64,000 nt of DNA from Sphingobacteriia bacterium (GTDB taxonomy: Bacteria > Bacteroidota > Bacteroidia > Bacteroidales > UBA7960). The stretch spans positions 68,784 to 132,783 of the forward strand of contig JAABRR010000010.1 in the NCBI GenBank assembly GCA_011390785.1, written 5' to 3'. The notes beneath the pieces were generated by a model. It had not been told where the DNA came from. It did not search any database and saw only the letters and a list, made by a program, of their open reading frames with translations. This document shows positions 1 to 9,207 of the stretch, piece by piece (the stretch's first letter is position 1; every line of letters starts with the position of its first letter). A program made the position numbers and the translations under genes.

Positions 1-1
1 G

Positions 2-523
2 CGAGAGTTTTATGCCATGATATTATGGCATTTTCCGAATGTAGTTAATCAATCATTTAAACCCCAATACGATAATATAGAATGGAGAAATAACAGGGAT
101 GAATTTGAATTGTGGAAGGCAGGAAAAACAGGGTATCCTATGGTTGATGCAGGCATGAGACAACTGGCTGAAACCGGATATATGCATAACAGGGTTAGAA
201 TGATAACTGCCAGCTTTCTAACTAAACATTTACTTATAGATTGGCGCTGGGGAGAAGCCTGGTTTGCAGAAAAATTACTTGACTACGAATTATCCAGTAA
301 CAATGGTGGTTGGCAATGGAGTGCTGGCAGTGGTTGTGATGCGGCCCCCTATTTCAGAATTTTTAATCCCACAGAGCAACAAAAAAAATTTGATACCTCA
401 GGCAGTTATATTAAAGAATGGGTAGATGAATTTAATACTCTGGAATATCCAAGACCTATGATTGACCATAAACTAGCAAGGGATCGATGCCTTAAAGTAT
501 ACAAAGAAGCATTAAGCAATTAA
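2..523 (+). CDS. phrB: Deoxyribodipyrimidine photolyase / cryptochrome family, C-terminal part (cut by window start)
   Basis: The frame is open from base 2, so the gene begins before the window. The visible 173 residues are the helical FAD-binding domain of the DNA photolyase/cryptochrome family. They include the [13 protein letters not shown] stretch, a [12 protein letters not shown] segment, and the very conserved block around [21 protein letters not shown] and the following QQKKFD. Class I photolyases repair UV-induced cyclobutane pyrimidine dimers using blue light, FAD and an antenna pigment. The N-terminal antenna-binding domain is off the window, so a CPD photolyase cannot be separated with certainty from a DASH-type or other family member, although the motif spacing fits an ordinary CPD photolyase. 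The gene converges on the lipoprotein gene at 536-982. Confidence 0.9.
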   Translation, partial: REFYAMILWHFPNVVNQSFKPQYDNIEWRNNRDEFELWKAGKTGYPMVDAGMRQLAETGYMHNRVRMITASFLTKHLLIDWRWGEAWFAEKLLDYELSSNNGGWQWSAGSGCDAAPYFRIFNPTEQQKKFDTSGSYIKEWVDEFNTLEYPRPMIDHKLARDRCLKVYKEALSN

Positions 524-535
524 TCGTACTACCTA

Positions 536-982
536 TTAATTGTTTAATATGGAGTCGTTTAAAAACCATTCATCTTCTTCCGAATCATCATACCAACTTT
601 CATCTTCTGAAAAATTGTCTAAAGCAATATCAATCAACCATTTACCATCTCTTTTAATCAACTCCAGCTCTATTGGCTCACCATATTCCAGATAAGAGCA
701 TAAAGCCGTTTCACCGTTTATTTTACAAGTAACATCGTCATCGGTAATTGTTACAATATCTTCTTCTTCCGGTAAATAAAAACCAACAGATGCAAGAGAT
801 TCCATCATTTCGAGAAGTTCTACTGTTGATTCAGTTCCGTATTGTGTTGCTTGCAGATACTCTGCAGCCGCAAAATGGTTTGCGAACTTTCGGGTAATTG
901 TTTCAGGACTTTCTTCTGACTTACAAGATTGTAAAATCATAGAAATCAGTAATATGATCCACAAAAATTTTATGCTTTTCAT
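536..982 (-). CDS. Small lipoprotein of unknown function (DUF4878-like)
   Basis: This is a 148-residue protein with a lipoprotein signal peptide: basic N-terminus, hydrophobic stretch and the lipobox LQSC with Cys20 as the lipidated residue. The mature part has an early helix (TITRKFANHFAAAEYLQA) and a later strand ending in ELELIKRDGKWLIDI. This is the layout of DUF4878/NTF2-like lipoproteins, in which a substrate-like pocket is formed by a helix and a curved sheet. The C-terminal 25 residues are very acidic (runs of E, D, S and W). It stands alone, converging on the photolyase gene. The fold is inferred from the pattern; no function is known. Confidence 0.7.
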   Translation of the reverse strand: MKSIKFLWIILLISMILQSCKSEESPETITRKFANHFAAAEYLQATQYGTESTVELLEMMESLASVGFYLPEEEDIVTITDDDVTCKINGETALCSYLEYGEPIELELIKRDGKWLIDIALDNFSEDESWYDDSEEDEWFLNDSILNN

Positions 983-1217
983 TTTTTTATATTTAAAAGA
1001 ATATTATGTTATATTTTAAAATAAAAATGGGAGTTAATCCAATTATACAATATTACCAAAATAAAAAACCCAGCTATGAAATGATTAGCAATTACCTTAC
1101 GATTTAAAAGTACAAAATTTGTGTTATATCCGATAATAAAAATGATGCATGATATGTCAGATTCATTGTTGATTGAGTGCATTTCTTCTGGTTTGATTTT
1201 AGGTCTCAAAATCAAAT

Positions 1218-1844
1218 TTACAAGTTAGATTTCCACATTGTTAACAGTTCATGTAAAATCATAGCAGTAGCTCCCCATATAACAATTCCTTTAAAATTGT
1301 AGCAAGGCACTTTAATTTTAATTCCAGAAGATATTAACATATCCGCTGATGTTAGTGATTTATCGCTCAGAAAAAAATTGAAGGGGATTTCTATAATTTG
1401 TGCTACTTCTTTATTATCATGAAAAAACTCAGTAGTTTTTTTGTACAAAACAACATAGGGGCTTACAATAAAATTGCTGCGCGGAATATATAAATCAGTT
1501 AGTTTACCAATAAATTGGGTATTTGTTGTATCCAAACCAATTTCTTCTTTAGCTTCTCTTAAGGCAGTTTGATACAGAGTTTTATCGAAATTTTCCCAAC
1601 TCCCTCCGGGAAAGGAAATCTGCCCGCTGTGAACACCATCATATTCTTGTCTTCGCATAAAAACCAGATGGTAATCATCTTTTTTTTCATAGAATGCAAT
1701 CAGGACAGCACTTTTAACAGCATCATTCAATTTTACAGGTATATTAATTTCATCAATTCTTGCAAGAGGGGCCATTTCCAGATGGGCAGAAGTTCCGGGT
1801 AACTCATTATTAAAACACCTTAAAAGCCTGGCTGACATTGTCAT
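1218..1844 (-). CDS. NUDIX hydrolase, CoA pyrophosphatase type (NudL/UPF0035)
   Basis: The protein has 208 residues. The core is an extended NUDIX box: an upstream HSGQISFPGG motif followed by ALREAKEEIGL. The HxGQISFPGG signature immediately before the box is typical of the UPF0035 (NudL, Nudt7/8) subfamily. These enzymes cleave the pyrophosphate of coenzyme A and its thioesters into 3',5'-ADP and phosphopantetheine, with divalent metal bound by the REAxEE glutamates. The subfamily is read from these motifs; in vivo substrate preference is inference. The gene is monocistronic. Two in-frame ATGs lie near the start (1844 and two codons later), and the first is kept. Confidence 0.85.
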   Translation of the reverse strand: MTMSARLLRCFNNELPGTSAHLEMAPLARIDEINIPVKLNDAVKSAVLIAFYEKKDDYHLVFMRRQEYDGVHSGQISFPGGSWENFDKTLYQTALREAKEEIGLDTTNTQFIGKLTDLYIPRSNFIVSPYVVLYKKTTEFFHDNKEVAQIIEIPFNFFLSDKSLTSADMLISSGIKIKVPCYNFKGIVIWGATAMILHELLTMWKSNL

Positions 1845-1984
1845 TTTAAAAATCTCATTTTCTGGTATGGTCTACTGAAAAATATTTAACAGTTTATTAT
1901 ACAAACATTTAACAATTCCGAACTTCTGATGGAAGTTTTTAATGTGTTTTTCAAAAATTATTTACTCTGCAAATAATGATTTAA

Positions 1985-2007
1985 ATAAGGCCTTTTTTAG
2001 GCCTTAT
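1985..2007. repeat. Perfect inverted repeat, 8-bp arms, 7-base loop
   Basis: The arms ATAAGGCC and GGCCTTAT flank a loop of six T and one A. There is no T-run after the stem on either strand, so it does not look like a standard intrinsic terminator. It lies about 140 bases upstream of the NUDIX start codon and could be an operator or an RNA hairpin in a long leader. Confidence 0.5.
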
Positions 2008-2154
2008 AAAGAACCAAAGACATATTAAAATAAAGTTTTACTTATAATTGATTATTAATCATTGCATCTGACATCAAAATACATATATAATCAATTAACA
2101 AACAGCATGTTGAGTGTTTTTCAACGCAGCCAGATTATGATTTGAATTTTTAAA

Positions 2155-2193
2155 ATAAAAAAAGGGATACTTTCCATTTGGAAAATTTCCCTT
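2155..2193 (-). terminator. Intrinsic terminator after the His-rich lipoprotein gene
   Basis: The outer arms AAGGGA (2162-2167) and TCCCTT (2188-2193), with inner arms TTTCC and GGAAA, form a hairpin. On the minus strand it is followed by a T-run, seen as an A-run at 2155-2164 on the plus strand. It starts about 24 bases after the stop codon of the gene at 2217-2789. Confidence 0.75.
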
Positions 2194-2216
2194 GTGCTAT
2201 TCTCATTAGTATTCAC

Positions 2217-2789
2217 TCAGCAACCTTCATCTGTCTTTTCAGTTTTAGCTACTTCTATTGATTCTTCATTGCTTTCTGTATCCTGAGATTCATCTTTGCC
2301 TTCAATTATTTCAAAACCGGTCATTTCGACGTAAGTTCTTAAATCTGGTGCAATTCCCTTTTCTTTTAATTTAGCTACTGCTTCTTCGGTTGATGCACAC
2401 TCATGTCCTTCTTCTCCATGATCGTGCTCATGATCATGAGATTCGGCTATTTGATCCATATTAACAACCTCTGTTTTTAATATCCCACTTAATCGTACCT
2501 GTTTGCCTTCGAAGGAAAGATCAAACTGCGGTTTAAACTCTTCGAGCATTACAAGAATACTAAAGTCATTATCCGATGTTTGGTTTACTCTCATCTTATC
2601 GCCGCTATGATGGCAGATGTGAGTAATTGTTCCTTCGAAACTTACTTCCTGATTTTCAAAGCTCATAGGTTCTGCAACCAACTCAGAAATTAGTTTTGTT
2701 TGAACATCACCAATTTGCTGACTACCTGTTTGATTGCAAGCAAAAGCAAATAATCCGATAAATATGATCAATAAATTTCTTTTAAACAT
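2217..2789 (-). CDS. Histidine-rich periplasmic lipoprotein, OB-fold-like
   Basis: This is a 190-residue lipoprotein with lipobox FAFAC (Cys18). After the linker comes a beta-rich segment (EVSFEGTITHICHHSGDKM, ISILVMLEEF-like strands, KQVRLSGIL) that resembles small OB-fold domains of the tRNA_anti/DUF4920 kind. A histidine- and acid-rich loop follows (SHDHEHDHGEEGHEC), then a helix and an acidic tail ending in Cys. The CHH and HDHEHDHGEEGHEC clusters suggest binding of a divalent metal such as zinc, copper or nickel. It sits alone between its own terminator and glgB. The family is not recognised with certainty, and the metal-binding role is inferred from composition only. Confidence 0.65.
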   Translation of the reverse strand: MFKRNLLIIFIGLFAFACNQTGSQQIGDVQTKLISELVAEPMSFENQEVSFEGTITHICHHSGDKMRVNQTSDNDFSILVMLEEFKPQFDLSFEGKQVRLSGILKTEVVNMDQIAESHDHEHDHGEEGHECASTEEAVAKLKEKGIAPDLRTYVEMTGFEIIEGKDESQDTESNEESIEVAKTEKTDEGC

Positions 2790-2875
2790 TTTACTAAGTA
2801 TTAAAATTTGTTTTACCTGGTTTAATAATATTTTGCAAATGTAGTAATTTTTTTCTTGGTAAAATTACGGAATTA

Positions 2876-4873
2876 TTAATCCCTTTTCTCTAATAAGAAA
2901 CCTGAAAGTGATGGTATATAAAGACTTAAAACTGTTTTTTCATTGACATCCTTAAAACTATAATGCCGCTGAGAGGCATCCAGCCTATCATGTCCACCAA
3001 ATTTCTTATCATCCGAATTTAATATCATTTCATATGAGCCTTTTTTTGCTTCAAAGGCATAATCAGCGAAGGATTTAAATGGATTGAAGTTAAATACAAA
3101 AAGGTATTTTCCTCTTTCAAAAATTAATACCTGGTCTTCTGTATGCTGAACCCTGGGGTATTGAAGTGTTTTTGAAATTATGTTTCTTTTTCTAAAGGTT
3201 TTAATCATTTCTTTATCAAATGAATAAAGAAAACGATAACGGAGTTCTTCATTTTCAGCCAAACTCCATTGTCGCCTTGCATAATGATAGGACCAATTAT
3301 TATGTTGACCCGGAAAGTCGATCCATTCGGGATGTCCAAATTCATTTCCCATGAAATTAAGGTAACCATTTCCGGCAGTCGCCAATGTTAGCAACCTGAT
3401 AAGTTTATGCAAGGCAATACCATTTTCAACAACAATATTTTGATGGCTCACATGCATATTATAATACATCTCTTTATCCATTAACCAAAAAATAATGGTT
3501 TTGTCACCAACAAGAGCCTGGTCATGAGACTCAGCATAATGAATTGTTTGCTCATCAGCTCTTTTATTCGACAAATTATGGTAAAGATCACCAACATTCC
3601 AGAATTCAATTTTCCGTTCTTTGATGGTTCTAATCCAGAAATCTGGTATTCCCATAGCCAACCTGTAGTCGAATCCGTAGCCCCCCTTATTTAGTTCAGT
3701 GGCCAAACCTGGCATTCCACTCATCTCTTCTGCAACAGTAATTGCTTGTGGATTAACCTGATGGATTAACTTATTGGCAAGCATTAAATATACGATAGCG
3801 TCATCATCCTGATTGCCGTTATAATATTGACTATATTCAGTAAATGCACTCCCTAAACCATGATCATTATACAACATGCTTGTTACCCCGTCAAATCGAA
3901 ATCCATCAAATTTATACTCATCCAACCAATATTTGCAATTTGATAGCAAAAAGTGAATAACTTCATTTTTCCCATAATCGAAGCACCTGCTGTCCCAGGC
4001 AGGATGATTGCCACGTGGTCCATCATGGAAGAATTGATACAAACTTCCATCATAGCGGCTTATACCTTCAATTTCATTTTTTACTGCATGCGAATGAACT
4101 ATATCCATTATAACAAACAATCCTAAGCCATGGGCTTCATCAATTAGAGCCTTAAGCTCGTCAGGGGTGCCAAACCTTGATGAAGCAGCAAAAAAACTAC
4201 TTACATGGTAACCAAAAGATCCATAGTAAGGATGCTCCTGCACTGCCATCAACTGAATGGTGTTGTAACCTGACTTTTTTATTTTAGGGAGCATTTTTTT
4301 TCTAAAATCGCTGAATGATCCCACATTGTAATCTTCCGTTGCCATACCTACGTGCGCTTCATAAATGAAGGGTACAAAATTTTCCTTTTTCTCAGGAACC
4401 TTATTCTCCCAATTATATGGAATCTCAGGTTCCCATATTTGAGCGGTAAAAACATGATTAACAGGATCTTGCACAACTCTTTGAGCCCAGGCAGGTATGC
4501 GATCACCGCTCCCCTTTTCCCAGCATATATGAAGTTTATACAAATCACCATGCTCCAAGCTATCTGATGGTAAACTCAATTCCCAGTTCCCATTGCCCGT
4601 ATTCTGGAAAGTAAAGCTTTCGCTAAGTTGCCAATCATTAAAATTACCTGTAAGGTATATCTTGTTTGCGTTTGGTGCCCATTCGCGAAAAATCCAGTTG
4701 TTTTCTGTTTTGTGAACACCATAAAATAAATATCCTACAGAAAAATCACTCAGAGATTCGGATGTGTTTAACAGCTGTGCTTCCCTTTCTTCCGCCCGCT
4801 TTATTCTACCTGTTATTGCTTCTGCGTAGTGTTGCAGATATAGATCATTTTTTAAATATTCAGGATATATCAT
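2876..4873 (-). CDS. glgB: 1,4-alpha-glucan branching enzyme (GH13)
   Basis: This 665-residue enzyme makes the alpha-1,6 branches of glycogen. An N-terminal CBM48-like domain (WIFREWAPNANKIYLTGNFNDW, residues about 60-80) precedes the GH13 barrel. The barrel carries the nucleophile region FDGFRFDGVTSMLY, the acid/base region ITVAEEMSGMPG and the transition-state Asp in YAESHDQALVGDK. A C-terminal all-beta domain ends in LYIPSLSGFLLEKRD. Lack of a long N1 extension and the overall pattern fit the eukaryote-like GH13_8 branching enzymes that are common in Bacteroidota. No other glycogen genes are adjacent. The stop lies 85 bases after the start codon of the upstream-coordinate lipoprotein, so the two are probably separate units. 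Confidence 0.95.
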   Translation of the reverse strand: MIYPEYLKNDLYLQHYAEAITGRIKRAEEREAQLLNTSESLSDFSVGYLFYGVHKTENNWIFREWAPNANKIYLTGNFNDWQLSESFTFQNTGNGNWELSLPSDSLEHGDLYKLHICWEKGSGDRIPAWAQRVVQDPVNHVFTAQIWEPEIPYNWENKVPEKKENFVPFIYEAHVGMATEDYNVGSFSDFRKKMLPKIKKSGYNTIQLMAVQEHPYYGSFGYHVSSFFAASSRFGTPDELKALIDEAHGLGLFVIMDIVHSHAVKNEIEGISRYDGSLYQFFHDGPRGNHPAWDSRCFDYGKNEVIHFLLSNCKYWLDEYKFDGFRFDGVTSMLYNDHGLGSAFTEYSQYYNGNQDDDAIVYLMLANKLIHQVNPQAITVAEEMSGMPGLATELNKGGYGFDYRLAMGIPDFWIRTIKERKIEFWNVGDLYHNLSNKRADEQTIHYAESHDQALVGDKTIIFWLMDKEMYYNMHVSHQNIVVENGIALHKLIRLLTLATAGNGYLNFMGNEFGHPEWIDFPGQHNNWSYHYARRQWSLAENEELRYRFLYSFDKEMIKTFRKRNIISKTLQYPRVQHTEDQVLIFERGKYLFVFNFNPFKSFADYAFEAKKGSYEMILNSDDKKFGGHDRLDASQRHYSFKDVNEKTVLSLYIPSLSGFLLEKRD

Positions 4874-5078
4874 ACTCTTAGAGTTATATTTTAATGTTCA
4901 AATGTATGCAAATTAAAAATATTATCACAAATAATTAAACTAATTACAATAATTTGAAAAAGCACTTACTTTTGGGAATAAATAAATAGCGAACAAATGT
5001 ATTTTTCTATTGTTACTAATGAAATGATTTATACTTTTGCCTTTGTTTAAATCTTACGCTAATTTAAAATTGACTAAA

Positions 5079-5612
5079 ATGAATCTTAACATGATTAAAA
5101 ATCCAAAAGTTATTATTGTAGCCATCATTATCGTTTTTGCAGCAATAATGCGCTTGGTACCACATTATCCCAATTTTACTCCCATTGCAGCCATTGCATT
5201 GTTTGGAGGGGCCCATCTGGGTAAAAAATGGATTTCTTTTTTAATTCCAATGATGGCTTTATTTATAAGTGATCTTTTTCTTGGCTTCCACTCGTTTATG
5301 ATTCCTGTTTATGTTAGTTTTGCGCTGATAGTCTTCATGGGCACGCAACTTAATGGCAAAGTAAAGGTTTTAACGGTTTTAGGAGCATCTGTCTCTTCAT
5401 CAGTAATCTTTTTTCTTATAACCAATTTTGCAGTTTGGGCAGGTAGCTCTTATTATCATCAAACTCTGGCAGGTCTAATTCAATCATATACAATGGCCTT
5501 GCCTTTCTTTAATACTTCGTTACTTGGAGACCTATTTTACTCATCCGTTTTATTTGGTAGTTTTTATTTTTTGCAACTCAGGTATCCTTCATTAGAAAAA
5601 CTCAAAGCATAA
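5079..5612 (+). CDS. Multi-pass membrane protein, DUF6580-like
   Basis: This hydrophobic protein has about five transmembrane segments. An early motif, AAIMRLVPHYPNFTPIAAIALFGGAHLG, is characteristic of a family of small bacterial membrane proteins (DUF6580) that resemble the substrate-binding subunits of ECF transporters. The start is placed at 5079 (MNLNM) rather than 5037, because the 14 upstream codons are polar and a membrane segment begins directly after the later ATG; 5091 is also possible. It is followed by a strong terminator, so it is monocistronic. Substrate and function are unknown. Confidence 0.65.
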   Translation: MNLNMIKNPKVIIVAIIIVFAAIMRLVPHYPNFTPIAAIALFGGAHLGKKWISFLIPMMALFISDLFLGFHSFMIPVYVSFALIVFMGTQLNGKVKVLTVLGASVSSSVIFFLITNFAVWAGSSYYHQTLAGLIQSYTMALPFFNTSLLGDLFYSSVLFGSFYFLQLRYPSLEKLKA

Positions 5613-5640
5613 AAATTTCAAGGAAATTTCTTACAATCAT

Positions 5641-5669
5641 AGCCTTCTAAAACAGAAGGCTTTTTTTTT
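5641..5669 (+). terminator. Intrinsic terminator after the DUF6580-like gene
   Basis: The perfect 8-bp arms AGCCTTCT and AGAAGGCT, with a five-base loop, are followed directly by a run of T. The stem begins 29 bases after the stop codon. Confidence 0.9.
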
Positions 5670-5893
5670 ACAGAATATAAAAATCCCCGTTAGGTAAAAA
5701 TAGCTTACCGCTGTTTAATACTTTACACTGGAAAATAAATCAGACGAGCTTTATTCAACATATAATTAAACGCAAAATAAGTATTATATTGGTATTGATA
5801 TTTCTGTTTTTTTTTACCCACAAAAAAGAATTATTTTTGTTTCTTTTAAAATAATAAGGCTTAAAAAATAAAAATCACCCCTTTTTTCAAAAC

Positions 5894-7051
5894 ATGATTT
5901 TATTACGAGATTGTCAGGTTTACACACCCGAATATATTGGAGAAAATGATATTTTAATTGCAGGAAATAAAATTGCTGCGATAGCAAAAAAGATTACTCT
6001 TCCCCAAGAAATATTTGTAAAAATCATTGAAGGTAAAGGTTTAAAAGCCATTCCTGGGTTAATTGATGCCCATGTGCATATAGCAGGTGCTGGTGGCGAA
6101 GGTGGACCTGCAAGCCGCACTCCCGAACTGAAAGTGAAAAATATGCTGGAAGCAGGTGTTACAACTGTTATTGGCTGCCTTGGTACAGATGGCATTACCC
6201 GTAGCCTTGAATCTGTTTTGATGAAAGCGAAGAGTTTGCGGCAACAGGGATTAAGTGCATGGATGTACACAGGTTCTTATCAGGTGCCACCTCCTACAAT
6301 TTTGGGAGATATAGGAAAAGATATTGCACTTATCGATGAAGTGATTGGGGTTGGTGAAATTGCCATATCTGATCATCGAAGTTCAAACCCTACTACAAAA
6401 GATCTACTTAAACTTGCCGCACATGCACGTGTTGGGGGTATGCTTGGTGGAAAATGTGGAATTGTAAACATACATATGGGCGATGCTAAAAATCCTTTTA
6501 AACCGTTATATCAGGCTGTTGCAAATAGTGAGCTAAAATTTACACAGTTTTTACCTACACATTGTAATAGAAATCCGTATATTTTTGAAGATGCAAAAAC
6601 TTATGGAAAAAAAGGTTTTGTTGATATCACTGCCAGTTCATATCCTTATTTTCCTGAATATGAAATTAAACCTTCTAAAGCCATCGCAGAATTGGTTAAA
6701 GCCGGAGTTCCTTTGGAACATATTACCATGACAAGCGATGCCTGTGGTTCATTACCAGATTTTGATGACAAAGGCAATCTAATTAAACTGGAGATGGGAT
6801 TTCCAAAATCGATTTTTGATGAACTGAAAGACGCTGTAACCGATGAAAAAATGGAGCTACAGGATGCCCTGAAGGTGGTAACCAGCAATGTAGCGGATAT
6901 TTTGTGGCTTAGAAACAAAGGCAGAATAGAAGCCAATAAAGATGCTGATATTGTTTTAATAGACAACGATTTTTCTATTAAACATCTTATTGCAATGGGA
7001 GAATTAATGGTGGAAAACTCTGAAATTATAAAAAAAGGCAGCTATGAATAA
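5894..7051 (+). CDS. iadA: Isoaspartyl dipeptidase (beta-aspartyl peptidase, M38 family)
   Basis: A 385-residue metallo-dependent hydrolase of the amidohydrolase superfamily. The metal-binding HVH in GLIDAHVHIAG is followed by the IadA-specific segment GAGGEGGPASRTPE, which holds the substrate-binding Glu and Arg. Further ligands are in VNIHMGDA, LPTHCNRN and MTSDACGS, and the composite N/C-terminal beta domain closes with KDADIVLIDND. The enzyme removes N-terminal beta-linked (iso)aspartyl residues that arise during protein ageing. It is followed after 48 bases by the RNase Z gene, probably in one transcript. A TATTTTTG box at 5832-5839 could be the -7 element. Confidence 0.9.
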   Translation: MILLRDCQVYTPEYIGENDILIAGNKIAAIAKKITLPQEIFVKIIEGKGLKAIPGLIDAHVHIAGAGGEGGPASRTPELKVKNMLEAGVTTVIGCLGTDGITRSLESVLMKAKSLRQQGLSAWMYTGSYQVPPPTILGDIGKDIALIDEVIGVGEIAISDHRSSNPTTKDLLKLAAHARVGGMLGGKCGIVNIHMGDAKNPFKPLYQAVANSELKFTQFLPTHCNRNPYIFEDAKTYGKKGFVDITASSYPYFPEYEIKPSKAIAELVKAGVPLEHITMTSDACGSLPDFDDKGNLIKLEMGFPKSIFDELKDAVTDEKMELQDALKVVTSNVADILWLRNKGRIEANKDADIVLIDNDFSIKHLIAMGELMVENSEIIKKGSYE

Positions 7052-7099
7052 AAATTCAGGCCTTTATTCCCCCTCTTTGATATACAACTTTTTAAGATA

Positions 7100-8032
7100 A
7101 TGAATTACCCATTTAAAATTCACATTTTGGGTTCATCGGCAGCAATTCCGACATCTGACAGGCATACCACGGCGCAACTTATCAGATATCATAACAAAAA
7201 AATATTATTCGATTGTGCTGAAGGAACACAAATACAACTGCGACGCTACCATTTGCCAATGTTGAGAATCGATCACATATTCATCTCACACCTTCATGGA
7301 GATCATTATCTGGGTTTGCCAGGTCTTATTTTCACAATGCATTTGCTCGGAAGAAAAAGAAAATTACATATTTATGCACCAGATGGGCTAAAAGAAATTA
7401 TTGAGCTACAATACGAAATTACAAAACTTATACCTGGGTTTTCAATTGAGTATCATCTAATAGAAAAAGGCAAACAAAAGTTATATGAAGATAACCAAAT
7501 TAAAATTGAAACTATCGAAATGACCCATAGATTACCTACATTTGGTTTCCTGATTACTGAAAAACCTTTTCCTAGAAATATCAAAAAAGAAGTAATCGAG
7601 AAGTATGAACTAAAGATAGATGATATCTTGCAAATTAAAGCAGGAAAAGATCATAAACTTAATACCGGCGAAATTATCCCAAACGATGATTTAACATTGG
7701 CCCCTTCCCCACCACGAAAATATGCTTTTTGTTCTGATACTGCTTTTACAGAAAATTATATTGAGCAAATAAAAAATGTTGATCTTCTATATCACGAAGC
7801 AACTTTCCTTAATGATAAAGCAGATATTGCTAAAGAAAAATTTCACTGCACTGCAGGGCAGGCTGCATTAATTGCTCAAAAAGCATCTGCAAAGAAATTA
7901 ATGCTTGGCCATTATTCTGCCAGGTACGATGAACTATCGGAATTTATCACTGAAGCCAGGGTTATCTTTGAAAATACCATAATTGCTGAAGAAGGGATAA
8001 CTGTAGAAATAGGGCAGCAGATTAATTCTTAA
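7100..8032 (+). CDS. rnz: Ribonuclease Z
   Basis: This 310-residue metallo-beta-lactamase-fold nuclease matures tRNA 3' ends. It shows the full set of family motifs: HLHGDH at residues 64-69 binding two zinc ions, an Asp in FCSDTAF, the LLYHEATF block and the late His in LGHYSARY. Between about residues 145 and 185 lies the flexible exosite arm, rich in K, E and P (TEKPFPRNIKKEVIEKYEL). The length is normal for the short (ElaC-type) bacterial enzyme. It follows iadA by 48 bases and converges on lplA with only 6 bases between the stop codons. Confidence 0.95.
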   Translation: MNYPFKIHILGSSAAIPTSDRHTTAQLIRYHNKKILFDCAEGTQIQLRRYHLPMLRIDHIFISHLHGDHYLGLPGLIFTMHLLGRKRKLHIYAPDGLKEIIELQYEITKLIPGFSIEYHLIEKGKQKLYEDNQIKIETIEMTHRLPTFGFLITEKPFPRNIKKEVIEKYELKIDDILQIKAGKDHKLNTGEIIPNDDLTLAPSPPRKYAFCSDTAFTENYIEQIKNVDLLYHEATFLNDKADIAKEKFHCTAGQAALIAQKASAKKLMLGHYSARYDELSEFITEARVIFENTIIAEEGITVEIGQQINS

Positions 8033-8038
8033 AAAGTT

Positions 8039-9016
8039 TCAGAAGAATAGGTTTATTAGTTTCCAGGGATCAGAAAGCTTATTGATATCTCCAAAATTAG
8101 CATCCTTCAGGGCTTTTTCTACCACATCAGGCCTGTGAGGCGTTTGGTTTAAATAATTATTGAAAAAATCATCCGACTGAATTTCATTATTTTTCCTTAT
8201 AGTTAGTTCTGAGATAAATCCTTTGGAAACAGTAATCTGAACTTCAAACTCTATTCCGGAAATCACACCTTTATTAATCAATATAAAGGTAGGAGAATAG
8301 CCATAATTCCAATCCCAGGTGCTGTATTTTTCCTGAACCAGTTTACCAACCCTGATCATATCTGAAGCACTGGGAGTGTATATTTCAGTTACAGACGCAG
8401 AATCTATCAAAAACTCCTTAAAACGCCTGAAGAAGTCGTTTCGGTGCATGGGTTCAATTAAAAAATCTGCAACATTGGCTACTTTACTCCTTACTGATTT
8501 CACAGCCTTACTTGTAAAATTAATCTCTTTAGATTTTATCGCCTCATTCAAATGTTGTAAGTTAGCATCAAACAGGATTGTACCATGATGCAAAACTCTG
8601 CTTTTAAAAACATGTTCTGCATTGCCAGAAATCTTTAACCCATTGATTCTAAGGTCATTTTTCCCTTCAAAATGAGCATTAAGATCTAATGTTTTCAGAA
8701 AATCAATAATTGGTTTTGTGTAACCTTTAAAATCTACCAGGTTATTTCCTTCAGAATTTTTAATAAAAGTAAAATTAATGTTACCCGGATCATGAAAAAC
8801 TGTCCCTCCTCCTGAAAGGCGTCTGATAACCGGAACTTCTTTTTTCCTTACAAAATCAAAATTTATTTCTGCTAATGTGTTTTGGTGTTTACCTATAATG
8901 ATGGATGGGCGACTTCTCCATAACATAATAATATTTGCATCAGTATTTTTCAGAAGATATTCTTCAAGAGCAATATTATAATAGGGATCAAGAGATTTAT
9001 TATCAACAAAGATCAT
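8039..9016 (-). CDS. lplA: Lipoate-protein ligase A
   Basis: This 325-residue enzyme attaches lipoate through lipoyl-AMP to the E2 and H subunits of 2-oxoacid dehydrogenases and the glycine cleavage system. It has the adenylate-forming catalytic domain (MLWRSRPSIIIGKHQN, then RRLSGGGTVFHDPGNINF, then the lysine motif LKISGNAEH). It also has the C-terminal accessory domain found in the two-domain bacterial ligases (SPTFILINKGVISGIEFEVQI, ending at WKLINLFF). The gene stands alone on the minus strand. The 190 bases upstream hold no other gene. Confidence 0.92.
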   Translation of the reverse strand: MIFVDNKSLDPYYNIALEEYLLKNTDANIIMLWRSRPSIIIGKHQNTLAEINFDFVRKKEVPVIRRLSGGGTVFHDPGNINFTFIKNSEGNNLVDFKGYTKPIIDFLKTLDLNAHFEGKNDLRINGLKISGNAEHVFKSRVLHHGTILFDANLQHLNEAIKSKEINFTSKAVKSVRSKVANVADFLIEPMHRNDFFRRFKEFLIDSASVTEIYTPSASDMIRVGKLVQEKYSTWDWNYGYSPTFILINKGVISGIEFEVQITVSKGFISELTIRKNNEIQSDDFFNNYLNQTPHRPDVVEKALKDANFGDINKLSDPWKLINLFF

Positions 9017-9207
9017 AATAAACAGAACTGGTTTAATTTTTTAGTCAACGAGGGCAATAAATAAGGGCAAAAATGAAATTTAGATTTTTTCTTGATAAAT
9101 ATAAGGTGGGGAAAAAGATAAAAGAAGAATATCAGGGAAATTAATATATTATTTTGGCCTGAAGACATAGAATAAAGAAAACAAAAGTATTTTTGGTAAA
9201 TGGGAAG

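Larger units (their letters stand above)
1845..2216. other. Intergenic stretch with two hairpins
   Basis: No coding potential is visible. The region holds a perfect 8-bp palindromic hairpin at 1985-2007 and, next to the downstream gene, a minus-strand terminator at 2155-2193. The remainder is AT-rich and featureless to the eye. Confidence 0.6.

Noticed and set aside
1009-1215. 68-codon minus-strand frame between the lipoprotein and NUDIX genes
   Set aside because: Very AT-rich, composition dominated by I, F and N, and no domain or signal features; it reads as spacer DNA.
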